Origin: Candidatus Aminicenantota bacterium | GTDB taxonomy: Bacteria > Acidobacteriota > Aminicenantia > Aminicenantales > Aminicenantaceae | Direction of reading: 5' to 3' | NCBI GenBank assembly: GCA_020348385.1 | Contig: CP070750.1 | Span: 468,507-505,468, forward strand | DNA length: 36,962 bases | Part shown: positions 16,891-26,775 of the stretch, in pieces | Layout of the letters: every line of letters starts with the position of its first letter | How positions within the stretch are numbered: the stretch's first letter is position 1 | The notes under the pieces: generated by a model | The model's input: only the letters and a program-made list of their open reading frames with translations | Databases searched by the model: none | Told to the model about the DNA's origin: nothing | Translations under genes and position numbers: made by a program

Positions 16891-19851
16891 ATGAGAAGAC
16901 CGAAAGGGCTTTTGTTATCCAAGATTTTTATTTTGGGATCTCTGTTTTTGTTGTTGGTTTATGGAGGTTTGCAAGGAGAGGACACACAAGATGAAATCTT
17001 CCAGACTTCCCGTTGGCGGAACATCGGCCCTGCCAACATGATGGGCCGGATATCAGCCTTGGACGCTTTGGATGAAGATTGCCGAGTTGTGCTGGTGGGA
17101 AGTGCCTCGGGGGGAGTATTCAAGTCCGTGAATGCTGGAGTCACCTGGACAGCTATTTTTGATGAATACGGAAGCGGTTCCATCGGGGACGTGGCTTTTT
17201 TCCAGGCAAATCCCGATATTATCTGGGTGGGAACCGGAGAGGCTCACAATCGCAATAGCTCTGGATGGGGCGATGGAATCTACAAATCCACAGACGGCGG
17301 GAGAACTTTTCAGAACATGGGCTTGAAAGAAACCCATCAGATTGCCCGTATTGCCACGCATCCCACGGATCCTGACATCGTGTATGTGGCGGCTGTCGGT
17401 CACCTGTGGGGCTATTCGGGAACCCGCGGCTTGTTCAAGACGACTGACGGGGGAGAGACCTGGGAAAAATTGACCAACGGCCTTCCTAATGATGAAAAAA
17501 CAGGGTGCACCGAGATCCAGATGCATCCAACAGATCCGGATATCCTGTTCTGTGCCATGTACCACCGTATCCGCAAGCCCTGGCACTTCCACAGCGGCAG
17601 CCCAGAGGGTGGATTGTTCAAGACCGAAGATGGAGGAAATACCTGGCGCAAGCTGACAAGGGGGCTTCCGACTGGTGATATAGGTCGGGTCGGTATCGAT
17701 ATCTGCCGTTCCAGGACCGAGGTGGTGGTGGCCAGCGTGGAAGCCAGTGACCAGCTTCCTGCGGACATGAGCATTCCTGGCCCGGGTGTTTACCGTTCCG
17801 ATGACGGCGGTGAGACCTGGCGCTATCTCCTCCGGCATACAAGTCGGCCGATGTACCATGGCCGGATCGCTGTCAATCCCTTGGACGATAACCTGATTTA
17901 TGTGATTGCCCGGGATTACCGGTTTTCAGCAGATGGAGGCAAGACCTTCAAAGGGAAACCCTGGCGTGGTGCCGGGGGTGATGACCATGACTTATGGATT
18001 TCTCCAAAGGATAAAAATGTCTTTTATGTCGCTTCCGACCAGGGAGCTCACCTGACGTTGGACCATGGGAAGTCTTTCATCTCCTTCAACAACATGGCCA
18101 TCGCCCAGTATTACGCCATCGGAGTGGATATGCGTGACCCCTATTGGGTATTCGGTGGGATGCAGGATATTGGCGGCTTTGGCGGACCGAGCAACAGCCG
18201 CGATTCTCAGGGTATCCTGAACGACCACAATATTGAAGTCAACGGAGGTGACGGCTTCCATATGCAAATCGATCCGACTGACTGGCGCACGGTTTATACC
18301 GTATGTCATGTCGGCGGGTTGGGCAGGATAAATATGGAAACACGAGAGTACAAGCTCATTTCGCCCCGGCCAGAAACGATTGTGAATTTTAATAAATTCT
18401 ACGACCCGAATTTTCCGGAGACACCTGTTAGATACTCCATTTATCCGGGCGAGCACTGGCTCTGGCGTCAATCCAGCCGAAGCCGTTATTCCAGTCTTCT
18501 GCCCCCTCAGTTTCGGTACAACTGGAGCAGCCCTGTTGTCGTGTCCTCCCACAATCCCCGCACCATCTATTTTGGTGGCAACCATGTGTTTAAATCTGTG
18601 GACAGGGGTGATGCTTGGCTGATAATCAGCCCAGATCTGACGACCAATGATCCGGAAAAGCGTAATTCCTCAGATTCCGGAGGCCTGACCCATGAGGTTA
18701 CAGGAGCAGAGAACCACTGCACGATCATTTCGATTTCGGAATCCCCGTTGGATGCCTCTATTCTATGGGTGGGGACGGATGACGGCAATGTCCAAATTAC
18801 CCAGGGTGGGGGGGCGAACTGGACCAATGTAAGATCCAACATCGAGGATGTTCCTCAAGGCATATGGGTAAGCCGGGTCGAAGCGTCACATTTCCATAAA
18901 GGAGCAGCCTATGTCACTTTTGATGGGCACCGCAGCGACGATTTTACGCCTTACGTGTACAAGACCACAGATTTTGGCGCCACATGGGCGAACATAGCCG
19001 GAGACATTCCCGACGGCCATAGCCTGTATGTGATCAGGGAGGATTTCAAAAACGAGAATCTTCTGTTTGTGGGCTCGGAATTCGCATGTTTTGCTACGAT
19101 AGACGGGGGTAAGAATTGGCGCCGCTTCATGAACGATATGCCTACTGTGGCATTTCATGACCTGATCATCCATCCTAGGGATTTCGACTTGGTCGCTGGT
19201 ACACATGGCCGAAGCATTTGGATAGTGGACGATCTGACCCCCCTTCAGCAGCTCACGCCGGAAGTCCTATCCAAGGATGTCCATCTTTTTGAAAATCGGA
19301 GGGCCACCCGCTGGCAGTCTGTTTCCCTAGGACGGCAACAAACATTTTTTAAATTCAGAGGAGAAAATCCGCAATCGGGAGCTTTTATCCATTTTTACTT
19401 GAAGTCTAAACCAGAGGGAAAAGTTTCGATGGAAATCCAGGATCTTGCAGGGAAACGGCGAGCATCCGTTAGGGTATCTCCCAAACCAGGGCTCAACAAG
19501 GTGCGGTGGGACATGCGTTTTCCACCGACAGAGTCCGAAATCGGAGCCTTTAGGGTTAAGCTAGGAAAGGCCACGGATGAGTTATCTTCTCTGGTTAAGA
19601 CAGATCCTGAAAAAAAAGTTTTATCTGAGATGCAGGGGAAACTAAAAGATGCCAAAACAGATCGGGATCTTACGCGGTTACACCGGCAGATGACCAGAGA
19701 CTTCGCTTTTTATTCGGAAGGGAGGGATCTTTTTGGCCCTGCTTTGGCGTCGACAGATGCCCCGGCCGGTACCTACCAGGTCATCCTTACGGTCGATGGA
19801 CGCCCTTATTCAGGGACCATTACCATTCGAAATGATCCATTGTTGAAATAG
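16891..19851 (+). CDS. Exported VPS10/sortilin-like BNR beta-propeller protein (glycosyl hydrolase-like), copy A
   Basis: 986 residues from the ATG at 16891, chosen because GAGGAG at 16879-16884 fits it and it gives a clear signal peptide (MRRPKGLLLSKIFILG then a hydrophobic run); the frame extends to a TTG at 16864 with no ribosome site. The body is a large propeller built of Asp-box units (GVFKSVNAGVTW, GIYKSTDGGRTF, GLFKTTDGGETW, GLFKTEDGGNTW, GVYRSDDGGETW) with a conserved DDHDLWISP segment near residue 365. The last 200 residues form a separate beta domain ending in AGTYQVILTVDG. Such proteins are often annotated as glycosyl hydrolase or sialidase-like, but no catalytic residues can be assigned here. 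It is paralogous to the next gene. It is probably periplasmic or surface located. Confidence 0.85.
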   Translation: MRRPKGLLLSKIFILGSLFLLLVYGGLQGEDTQDEIFQTSRWRNIGPANMMGRISALDALDEDCRVVLVGSASGGVFKSVNAGVTWTAIFDEYGSGSIGDVAFFQANPDIIWVGTGEAHNRNSSGWGDGIYKSTDGGRTFQNMGLKETHQIARIATHPTDPDIVYVAAVGHLWGYSGTRGLFKTTDGGETWEKLTNGLPNDEKTGCTEIQMHPTDPDILFCAMYHRIRKPWHFHSGSPEGGLFKTEDGGNTWRKLTRGLPTGDIGRVGIDICRSRTEVVVASVEASDQLPADMSIPGPGVYRSDDGGETWRYLLRHTSRPMYHGRIAVNPLDDNLIYVIARDYRFSADGGKTFKGKPWRGAGGDDHDLWISPKDKNVFYVASDQGAHLTLDHGKSFISFNNMAIAQYYAIGVDMRDPYWVFGGMQDIGGFGGPSNSRDSQGILNDHNIEVNGGDGFHMQIDPTDWRTVYTVCHVGGLGRINMETREYKLISPRPETIVNFNKFYDPNFPETPVRYSIYPGEHWLWRQSSRSRYSSLLPPQFRYNWSSPVVVSSHNPRTIYFGGNHVFKSVDRGDAWLIISPDLTTNDPEKRNSSDSGGLTHEVTGAENHCTIISISESPLDASILWVGTDDGNVQITQGGGANWTNVRSNIEDVPQGIWVSRVEASHFHKGAAYVTFDGHRSDDFTPYVYKTTDFGATWANIAGDIPDGHSLYVIREDFKNENLLFVGSEFACFATIDGGKNWRRFMNDMPTVAFHDLIIHPRDFDLVAGTHGRSIWIVDDLTPLQQLTPEVLSKDVHLFENRRATRWQSVSLGRQQTFFKFRGENPQSGAFIHFYLKSKPEGKVSMEIQDLAGKRRASVRVSPKPGLNKVRWDMRFPPTESEIGAFRVKLGKATDELSSLVKTDPEKKVLSEMQGKLKDAKTDRDLTRLHRQMTRDFAFYSEGRDLFGPALASTDAPAGTYQVILTVDGRPYSGTITIRNDPLLK

Positions 19852-19866
19852 AGAATAAAAAAAGGA

Positions 19867-19960
19867 AAAAAGCGACTATTCAATTTTCTAAGAAGATCAT
19901 TGATTGATTTTTTGTATCAAAAAGTCAAAAATGAGAAAAAAAATAGAACCGTCCCCTTTT
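19867..19960. repeat. Decayed inverted repeat, REP-like
   Basis: Right arm 19939-19960 reads AATAGAACCGTCCCC flanked by an A-run and a T-run. The left arm 19867-19888 pairs with it at about 16 of 22 positions, with a 50-base loop. The GGGGAC end resembles that of the perfect palindrome at 26774-26860. This could be an old REP/MITE-type insertion between the two propeller genes; the right arm ends just before the AGGAG of the second. Confidence 0.4.
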
Positions 19961-19974
19961 TAGGAGATTTGTTG

Positions 19975-22900
19975 ATGAGAAAAATTGTTTTTTGCACAAG
20001 CCTGATCACACTGTTTTGTCTGACAATGGGTTTTGCTGATTCTAACACGAACACCATTTATGAGCCATCGTTTTTTAAAGGTCTCAAGTATCGATGTATC
20101 GGCCCTTCTCGTGGAGGGCGAGTGACCACGGTTACCGGCATCGCCTCCCAGCCCTCTGTTTTTTACATGGGAGCCACTGGCGGCGGCGTATGGAAAACAA
20201 CCGATTATGGACGGAACTGGGTCAATGTGTCCGATGGTTATTTTGAAACTGGATCTATCGGAGCCATTCAGGTTGCAGATTCCGACACGAACATCATTTA
20301 TGTCGGGACAGGCTCGGATGGCATACGCAGCAACGTGATCGCTGGACGGGGTGTGTATAAATCCGAGGATGCCGGGAAGACTTGGAAATTTTTGGGGCTC
20401 CGAGATGTTGGGCAGATCGGTGCTGTTGAAGTCCATCCGGAAAATCCTGACATTGTGTTTGTCGCTGCCATCGGTAATGTGTTTGGTCCGAGTCCTGAGC
20501 GCGGCGTGTACAGGACTGTTGACGGCGGAAACACTTGGGATAAAGTGATGTTTCTTTCCGATAAAACAGGGGCTGTGGACCTGGAACTCTGCCCGAATAA
20601 TCCTGATGAGATTTATGCATCATTCTGGCGCTGTGAACGAAAACCTTGGACGATCATAAGCGGAGCTGATGAAGGCGGTCTTTTCAAGTCATCCGATGGA
20701 GGGACCACATGGATACATCTCATGGAAGGGCTTCCTCAGGATTTGATCGGGAAAAGTGATCTCGCTGTCTCTGCTGCAGATCCCGACCGTATTTACATCT
20801 TGATGGAAGCTGCTCCGGGCGGAGGCCTCTACCGGTCTGATGACCGCGGCCAAAGTTTTGAGCTGGTCTCGGATAAAATTGAACTCGTGAACCGGCCTTT
20901 TTATTATACTAACCTGGATGCCGACCCGACAAATGCCGACATCCTTTATGTCAACACGGGTCGTTTCTGGAAATCCCAGGATGCCGGAAAGACCTGGGAA
21001 AGCCGGTCCACTCCACACGGGGATAACCATGACATGTGGATCAATCCCCAAAATCCAAACATCTTCATTCAGTCGAATGATGGGGGAACCAATGTGACCC
21101 TGGATGGCGGAAATACATGGTCGACTCAATTTAACCAACCGACAGCTGAACTATACCAGGTCGATATCGACGATCAATTCCCCTACTGGGTTTATGCCGG
21201 ACAGCAGGACAACAGCACGATTGCCGTGCCTTCTTTGCCTCCTTCTCCTTCACCTGCAGGACCTTTGGGGTACTGGATATCCATAGGCGGATGTGAAACC
21301 GGCCCTGCTGTGCCTAAGCCCGGCGACCACAACATCGTTTATGCCAACTGCAAGGGTAGATTTGGGCGTTACAACAAAAAAACCGGACAAGAGATGCAAT
21401 TTTATGTCGGAGCAGCCAACATGTACAGCCACAATCCTAAGGACCTGAAATACCGATTCCAGCGGGTTTCGCCAATTCATGTATCCCCGCACGACCCAGA
21501 AGTGGTCTATCACGCTTCTCAATATGTACACCGGACCACTGATGGGGGAGTTACCTGGGACACCATCTCTCCGGATCTGACCGAATTCGACCCCTCCAAA
21601 CAAGTTATCTCCGGTTCCCCGATCACACGGGATATCACCGGTGAAGAGTTTTACAGTACGATTTATGCTGTGCGGGAATCGCCGTTGGAGAAAGGCCTTA
21701 TTTGGGTGGGTGCCAATGATGGTCCCATCCATGTCACCCGGGATGGAGGGAGGACATGGTCAAACGTGACACCCAAAGACCTTCCATGGGGTGGGCGTGT
21801 CCAGACTGTGGAACCGTCTCCACATCGGGCCAACAAAGCTTATGTGGCTGTCCATCGATATTTGTTGAACGATTGGCAGCCCTTCATTTACAGGACAGAA
21901 GACTATGGCCAGACTTGGACTCGTCTGACGACCGGTCAGAATGGCGTCCCGGAGGATTATCCCACCCGGGTTGTGCGGGAAGACCCTGACAGGGAAGGGC
22001 TCCTTTATGCGGGAACAGAGTTTGGCATGTTCATCTCCTTTGATGACGGGGCACATTGGCAATCCTTCCAGCTCAACCTTCCGGTAACTCCGGTGACAGA
22101 CATCAAGGTTCATCAAAAGGACCTTGTGCTTTCCACGATGGGACGCTCCTTCTGGATACTGGACAATGTCACCCCGCTCCATCAACTGGGGGAGAATGTG
22201 GCGAAGGCTCCATCTCATCTGTATCCTCCGTGTGATGCGTATCGGATGCATTTCCGTTCCCGTTCATTCAGAGGGTCGGTGAGAGTGCCTGAGTATTTGC
22301 AGCCAGGAGTCATGATCGACTATTATTTTGCCGAAAAACCGGATGATGTTGTTATGCTGGAAATCCGAGATGCCAACGGCAATCTTATACGCTCGTTTAC
22401 AAGCGAGAAGCAGGATATTCAGCTGGAAGGCCTTGCGTTCGAAGACCTTGTGGAAGCAATGAAACGGTTCGGCGGGCCTTTGCTCCCAAAGAATCCAGAG
22501 ATGAACAGGTTTTTCTGGGACATGAGACATGCCGGGGCATGGAATGAAAGAGCAGGCCGTAGAATGGGTGGACCTGTGGTTTCTCCCGGAACTTATCAGG
22601 CGAAACTTACTATCGGAAATTGGACTCAAACAGAAAGATTCAGGGTGCTAGTCGATCCTCGGGTGACAGAAGATGGCATCACACATGCAGACTTGGTTGC
22701 ACAAGAATCCCTCAGCCTCCAAGTGAGGGACACCCTAAGCATGGCCAACTGGGTGGTTGAACGCATCCGTAAAGCAAGAGAGTCTGCAGAAGTCAATCGG
22801 AAAAACAAGGAAAAACTTTCTTCTCTATACGCAAAATTTGTGACGGCAACAGGACCTTATCCTCAGCCTATGCTCATCGACCAGCTCTCCTATCTTTCTT

Positions 22901-23019
22901 CGATGCTCAATCGTGCGGACCAAAAACCTGGTCGTGATGCGTACGTCAGGTTCGATGAATTGAATCAAGAACTCTTTGCAAATGTTATGGAAGTCAATAA
23001 AATTTTAGGGAATAAGTAG
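19975..23019 (+). CDS. Exported VPS10/sortilin-like BNR beta-propeller protein, copy B
   Basis: 1014 residues from the ATG at 19975, supported by AGGAG at 19962-19966 and a signal peptide (MRKIVFCTSLITLFCLTMGFA); the frame runs back to 19900 but that part is low-complexity and contains no ribosome site. It shares its plan with the preceding gene: IGPSRGGRV at the start, Asp-box units (GVWKTTDYGRNW, GVYKSEDAGKTW, GVYRTVDGGNTW, GLFKSSDGGTTW), an NHDMWINPQNPN segment matching DHDLWISPKDKN in copy A, and a C-terminal beta domain ending in SPGTYQAKLTIG, followed by a helical tail of about 130 residues absent from copy A. It is probably a secreted binding or hydrolytic propeller, substrate unknown. 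The gap to copy A is 123 bp, so co-transcription is likely. Its stop is 11 bp from the convergent gene. Confidence 0.87.
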   Translation: MRKIVFCTSLITLFCLTMGFADSNTNTIYEPSFFKGLKYRCIGPSRGGRVTTVTGIASQPSVFYMGATGGGVWKTTDYGRNWVNVSDGYFETGSIGAIQVADSDTNIIYVGTGSDGIRSNVIAGRGVYKSEDAGKTWKFLGLRDVGQIGAVEVHPENPDIVFVAAIGNVFGPSPERGVYRTVDGGNTWDKVMFLSDKTGAVDLELCPNNPDEIYASFWRCERKPWTIISGADEGGLFKSSDGGTTWIHLMEGLPQDLIGKSDLAVSAADPDRIYILMEAAPGGGLYRSDDRGQSFELVSDKIELVNRPFYYTNLDADPTNADILYVNTGRFWKSQDAGKTWESRSTPHGDNHDMWINPQNPNIFIQSNDGGTNVTLDGGNTWSTQFNQPTAELYQVDIDDQFPYWVYAGQQDNSTIAVPSLPPSPSPAGPLGYWISIGGCETGPAVPKPGDHNIVYANCKGRFGRYNKKTGQEMQFYVGAANMYSHNPKDLKYRFQRVSPIHVSPHDPEVVYHASQYVHRTTDGGVTWDTISPDLTEFDPSKQVISGSPITRDITGEEFYSTIYAVRESPLEKGLIWVGANDGPIHVTRDGGRTWSNVTPKDLPWGGRVQTVEPSPHRANKAYVAVHRYLLNDWQPFIYRTEDYGQTWTRLTTGQNGVPEDYPTRVVREDPDREGLLYAGTEFGMFISFDDGAHWQSFQLNLPVTPVTDIKVHQKDLVLSTMGRSFWILDNVTPLHQLGENVAKAPSHLYPPCDAYRMHFRSRSFRGSVRVPEYLQPGVMIDYYFAEKPDDVVMLEIRDANGNLIRSFTSEKQDIQLEGLAFEDLVEAMKRFGGPLLPKNPEMNRFFWDMRHAGAWNERAGRRMGGPVVSPGTYQAKLTIGNWTQTERFRVLVDPRVTEDGITHADLVAQESLSLQVRDTLSMANWVVERIRKARESAEVNRKNKEKLSSLYAKFVTATGPYPQPMLIDQLSYLSSMLNRADQKPGRDAYVRFDELNQELFANVMEVNKILGNK

Positions 23020-23030
23020 AGGAAGAACGG

Positions 23031-24482
23031 CTAGAAATTGATAACATACATGGCCCGAATGGCATTTTTGCTTCTCGTCAAGCGTTGATTTTCTAAACGT
23101 CCGTTTCGAAAATAGTAATCATATCCAAGGGATAGCTGAGATGTTTCTGACATATCGTAGTTGAGATCGAAAGATATGACGGACATGAATTCATTCGCAT
23201 CGGCAAGCGTTGCATGTACCCAATATTGGGAGAAGCCAGTATATATGCTCCCGAGACCTTTCTTTCCCAGTTCGAATTTGATCTTTCCCATGATACCGGG
23301 GCCAAAATGATACGGTTCATTGCCTTCTTGTTCGTAGTTAGGCTCTGAATAGGGGATAGTTGCGCTGGAACTCCCAAACACAAAAGAGAGAATTCCCGAA
23401 CTTTTGAGAAATAACTTAGACTCAGAAAGGGAAGATGTAGCAAAACCAGGACCGATTCCCACAGCAGACATCTGCTCAGCCACATGAGAATTGACATAGT
23501 CGAATAGCCCGAACAGTCCGGCACAACCATTTTGAAATTTTTTCCCGAAAAGAATGCCGTATGTGGATACTTCCGGATCACGAAAGCCCTGTTCATTGAT
23601 TCCTATCTGGGCATCGAAAGAAAACCAATCATAGGGGCGTAGCTTGGAACCGTCGTTTTGGAGTCCGTCCTTGTACTCGAAGCGTGTCGCGACGAGAATA
23701 ACGAATTGGTCGTCTGAGGAATGATATGCTCCCAGGGGCAATCTGAAATCGTAGTCATGGTCTCTCCCGAGATTTGCGGGATCGAAATCCTTTCCTGAGG
23801 ATCCCGACAAACCGACGATCGGATTGACAAGAAATTTAAAGGCTTTCCCGAGTGTTCTGCTAAATCCGGTTGCATTCTCATAGGAAATGAGATTTGCCAT
23901 CCTGTACAATGCTTCGCCTAGATGAATGCCTCCGAATGTGGAAAAGTAATGATCGTTTTTTCCTGGATATTCGGATTCCCAAAAAAATTCCCATGTTAGG
24001 CTTCCAATGAACGTATAGATCGAAGACTCGAGAAAACTCATTCCTTGAGACCTGGCTATGGAGTGATACATGGCACCATGGTAGGCGTGCCCGAACTGGT
24101 TGGTTCCGAAGTCGTCGTAATCCCAGATTAAGCCGGTTTTGAGATTATCCGAAACGGTTTGGAACGAGATGTTCGTCCATGTTCCCTTAAGCACATATTT
24201 GTCGAATGCCCACAGGAGCAAATTGAACTTAGTTATGTCCCAAAGAGGTTTGAAATATTTTTTGTTTTTTTCCGATGGGACTGTCGTGTCTTGATCCAGG
24301 CCGATAAAAAAAGAATTTGGATTTTTCTCCACCAAAGAGAACTGGGCAATGATCTCTTTTATCGTAATGGGAAACTTGGAGTTGGCGAAAGTCTTATGAT
24401 CGTCCTGATCGCTGCTTGAGAGCATACTTGAAGAACTGAAAACACAGAAAACAACCAGGATTGAAATTAGACTCCTTCGCAT
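23031..24482 (-). CDS. Outer-membrane protein, DUF3943-like
   Basis: 483 residues from the ATG at 24482 (MRRSLISILVVFCVFSSSS, a signal peptide); the frame extends to 24545, but that part is a hydrophobic run without a ribosome site. The central segment FGHAYHGAMYHSIARSQG, then SLTWEFFWESEYPGKND and FGGIHLGEALYRM matches my knowledge of the DUF3943 family of Gram-negative membrane-associated proteins. The remainder consists of amphipathic strands and ends LTRSKNAIRAMYVINF, an aromatic C-terminal residue as in outer-membrane barrels. Function is unknown. It is divergent from the M28 peptidase, with the shared region holding a clear promoter only for the peptidase. Confidence 0.78.
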   Translation of the reverse strand: MRRSLISILVVFCVFSSSSMLSSSDQDDHKTFANSKFPITIKEIIAQFSLVEKNPNSFFIGLDQDTTVPSEKNKKYFKPLWDITKFNLLLWAFDKYVLKGTWTNISFQTVSDNLKTGLIWDYDDFGTNQFGHAYHGAMYHSIARSQGMSFLESSIYTFIGSLTWEFFWESEYPGKNDHYFSTFGGIHLGEALYRMANLISYENATGFSRTLGKAFKFLVNPIVGLSGSSGKDFDPANLGRDHDYDFRLPLGAYHSSDDQFVILVATRFEYKDGLQNDGSKLRPYDWFSFDAQIGINEQGFRDPEVSTYGILFGKKFQNGCAGLFGLFDYVNSHVAEQMSAVGIGPGFATSSLSESKLFLKSSGILSFVFGSSSATIPYSEPNYEQEGNEPYHFGPGIMGKIKFELGKKGLGSIYTGFSQYWVHATLADANEFMSVISFDLNYDMSETSQLSLGYDYYFRNGRLENQRLTRSKNAIRAMYVINF

Positions 24483-24616
24483 ACTCCTACCACCATTTAT
24501 TTTACATCTTGAAAAACAAAAAAAAAAGATAAAATGTAGAAACATTCCATAAGATACCTCCCCATCAATTACTTTTTTATGTCAAAATCTTTGTCTGCGA
24601 ATAATCCAAGATTTCA

Positions 24617-24645
24617 TTGACCGGGGAATTTGGCTGTGATATATG
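24617..24645 (+). promoter_or_regulatory. Sigma-70 promoter of the M28 peptidase gene
   Basis: TTGACC (24617-24622), 17-bp spacer, TATATG (24640-24645). Predicted start near 24652, just ahead of the TAGGAGG ribosome site. Confidence 0.6.
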
Positions 24646-24675
24646 CAAAGGTCGAGCCTGTCGTAGGAGGAAGAT

Positions 24676-26775
24676 GTGATTAAACGGATTCAGGTGATGT
24701 GTTTTATTGGGATCCTGTTGATAGGTTGTACGGCCATGGCTCAAATGACGCCGTGGAAGATATGGACGCTGCTCCCTCAGGACCAGATGGATGAAATCAT
24801 CGGGGAAGCCTCGGGAGAGACAGCCTGGAACACGATCTTGGAGACAGGAGGTTATAACCAAGACCGTCCAGCCGAAGAATACGCAGGAACATTTTATGAA
24901 GCTCAGTACATCTATAATCAGCTGAAAAAATACGGACTTTCGGGAGCCGAGATCGTCCGTTTTCCGGGAGGGAAAACCTGGGATGGGATCAAGGGAGAAC
25001 TATGGGAGATCGAACCAAAGCGACAAAAACTCGCCTCCTACCAGGACCTAAGAGCAATGCTTGCCAGCGGGAGCGCTTCGGCAGATGTGAAAGCACTGTT
25101 GGTATGGGTAGGTCGAGGAACAAAGGATGAAATCGAGGCAGCTGAAGTCAAAGGGAAAATTGTTGTCACTGAGGGGAGTTTGAGCTCGGTCCATAATTTG
25201 GCATGCATGAAGTATGGCGCGCACGGTGTCATTTCTATGCAGTCGTCCAGACCGTATTTTGATCCGCTTCAGATCCCTTGGAGAGGCATTAGAAGTTTCC
25301 GCCAGGATGCCGAAAATCAGCCTAAGTTTGGGTTTTATCTTCCCATCCGGGAAGGGGCTCTCCTAAAGGCCCGTTTACTCAGGAATGAGAAAATCACGGT
25401 CCATGCTCATGTCGAGGCCAAAATGGAGCCCTACGAGCTCCAGGATGTCGTTTGTCACATTCCCGGGACAGAGCCAAACGCCGACGAGATCATTTTTTCG
25501 GCCCATCTTTTCGAGGGATATACCAAGCAAGGGGCCAATGACAACAAGTCTGGTTCCGCCACCATATTGGAAGTGGCGCGCGTGCTTCATTCATTGATCG
25601 AAGAAGGAAGGTTACCCCAGCCAAAGAGAACGATCCGCTTCATCTGGGCTCCTGAATTTTCTGGGACAATCCCTTGGGTTAAAGCCAATATGGACATCAT
25701 GGAAAGAACGCTTTGCAACATCAACATGGACATGGTAGGCGAATGGTTGAGCAAGAATCAAGCATTTATGACTTTGGTCCGGACCACTTACGGAAACCCC
25801 CATTATATAAATGATGTTATGGAGAACTATTACCGTTATGTCGGCGAAGGTAATATCGACCGCTGGGTTGCCAGGGGCAAGATGCGGCGCATTGTTGCCC
25901 CTTCAGGTTCGGATGAACCTTTTTATTACCTCATCGACACCCATTCTGGGGCTTCCGACCATGAAGTCTTCAATGATTGGGGTGTTCAGGTTCCAGGGGT
26001 ATGCATGAATGCTTGGCCGGACCAGTGGTATCACACATCGGGAGACAGGGCTGATAAGGCAGATCCAACACAGCTCAAGCGGGCGTCAATAATAGGTGCA
26101 GCCGCGGCCTACACGATTGCCAATGCCGATGATTTCATGGCCAAAAAAATTGCCTCAGAGACAACGAGCAACGGGACGCGTCGTTTGGGACATCAGTTTG
26201 TTATCGCTCTCGAAATATTGAATGAAGCGACGGCTGAGACGTTAGCCGATTCTTATAAAGCTGCACGAGCGCAGGTGGAAACAGGATTGGCCAATGAAAA
26301 GGCGACTCTTGCCACGATCCAGGAACTTGCCAAGGATAAAAAAAATGTCGAGTCTTATCTTGCAATAATGAAGAGGACAGTCGATTCTGTGGCAAAAGCC
26401 CACTTGTTGGCATTGGATACTCATAGAGATGGAGTTGCGCAGAAGCTGGGTGTAAAGCCTGTCAAGATTGAGTGGAGTGAGCTGGAAAAAAAGGCTGCAA
26501 AGTTAGTTCCCAAACCAACAGCAAAAGTTAAGGAGAATGGATACAGGGGATATTCGCAGCTAATCTCAAAGGTGCCGAAGGCGGAAAGGGATGAATACCC
26601 ATATTCCAGACGGGATATCGCCAGCACCAGCGAGCTCCAATCTCTGATCGATGGGAATCGGAGTGTGCTGAATATTAAGCAGAGTCTGGATGCCCAATAT
26701 CAACGAAGATCCCAACTGGAGAGCGTCCTTAACTATATCCAGATCCTCAAACTAGCCGGCTTGGTTGATTACTAA
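24676..26775 (+). CDS. Exported M28-family zinc peptidase with inserted PA-like region
   Basis: 699 residues starting at GTG, with TAGGAGG (24664-24670) five bases upstream; the ATG at 24674 is out of frame. The signal ends in LLIGC, a good lipobox (Cys18), so it is probably a lipoprotein. A PA-like segment lies at about 130-200 (KGKIVVTEG, GAHGVISMQS). The metallopeptidase core shows His277 (FSAHLF), Asp289 (GANDNKSGSATILEVAR), Glu327 (APEFSGT), Asp352 (INMDMVG) and His453 (YHTSGD), the order of M28 zinc ligands. The usual Glu-Glu pair is Pro-Glu here, as I recall for DUF4910-type relatives, so the general base is uncertain. The last 200 residues are helical and unassigned. It probably cleaves peptides in the periplasm or outside. 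Confidence 0.88.
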   Translation: MIKRIQVMCFIGILLIGCTAMAQMTPWKIWTLLPQDQMDEIIGEASGETAWNTILETGGYNQDRPAEEYAGTFYEAQYIYNQLKKYGLSGAEIVRFPGGKTWDGIKGELWEIEPKRQKLASYQDLRAMLASGSASADVKALLVWVGRGTKDEIEAAEVKGKIVVTEGSLSSVHNLACMKYGAHGVISMQSSRPYFDPLQIPWRGIRSFRQDAENQPKFGFYLPIREGALLKARLLRNEKITVHAHVEAKMEPYELQDVVCHIPGTEPNADEIIFSAHLFEGYTKQGANDNKSGSATILEVARVLHSLIEEGRLPQPKRTIRFIWAPEFSGTIPWVKANMDIMERTLCNINMDMVGEWLSKNQAFMTLVRTTYGNPHYINDVMENYYRYVGEGNIDRWVARGKMRRIVAPSGSDEPFYYLIDTHSGASDHEVFNDWGVQVPGVCMNAWPDQWYHTSGDRADKADPTQLKRASIIGAAAAYTIANADDFMAKKIASETTSNGTRRLGHQFVIALEILNEATAETLADSYKAARAQVETGLANEKATLATIQELAKDKKNVESYLAIMKRTVDSVAKAHLLALDTHRDGVAQKLGVKPVKIEWSELEKKAAKLVPKPTAKVKENGYRGYSQLISKVPKAERDEYPYSRRDIASTSELQSLIDGNRSVLNIKQSLDAQYQRRSQLESVLNYIQILKLAGLVDY

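Noticed and set aside
24510..24532. T-run on the minus strand in the leader of the DUF3943-like gene as a terminator
   Set aside because: No stem precedes it.
24560..24600. TTGACA and TATCTT on the minus strand before the DUF3943-like gene
   Set aside because: Spacing is 23 bp, too long for a sigma-70 promoter.
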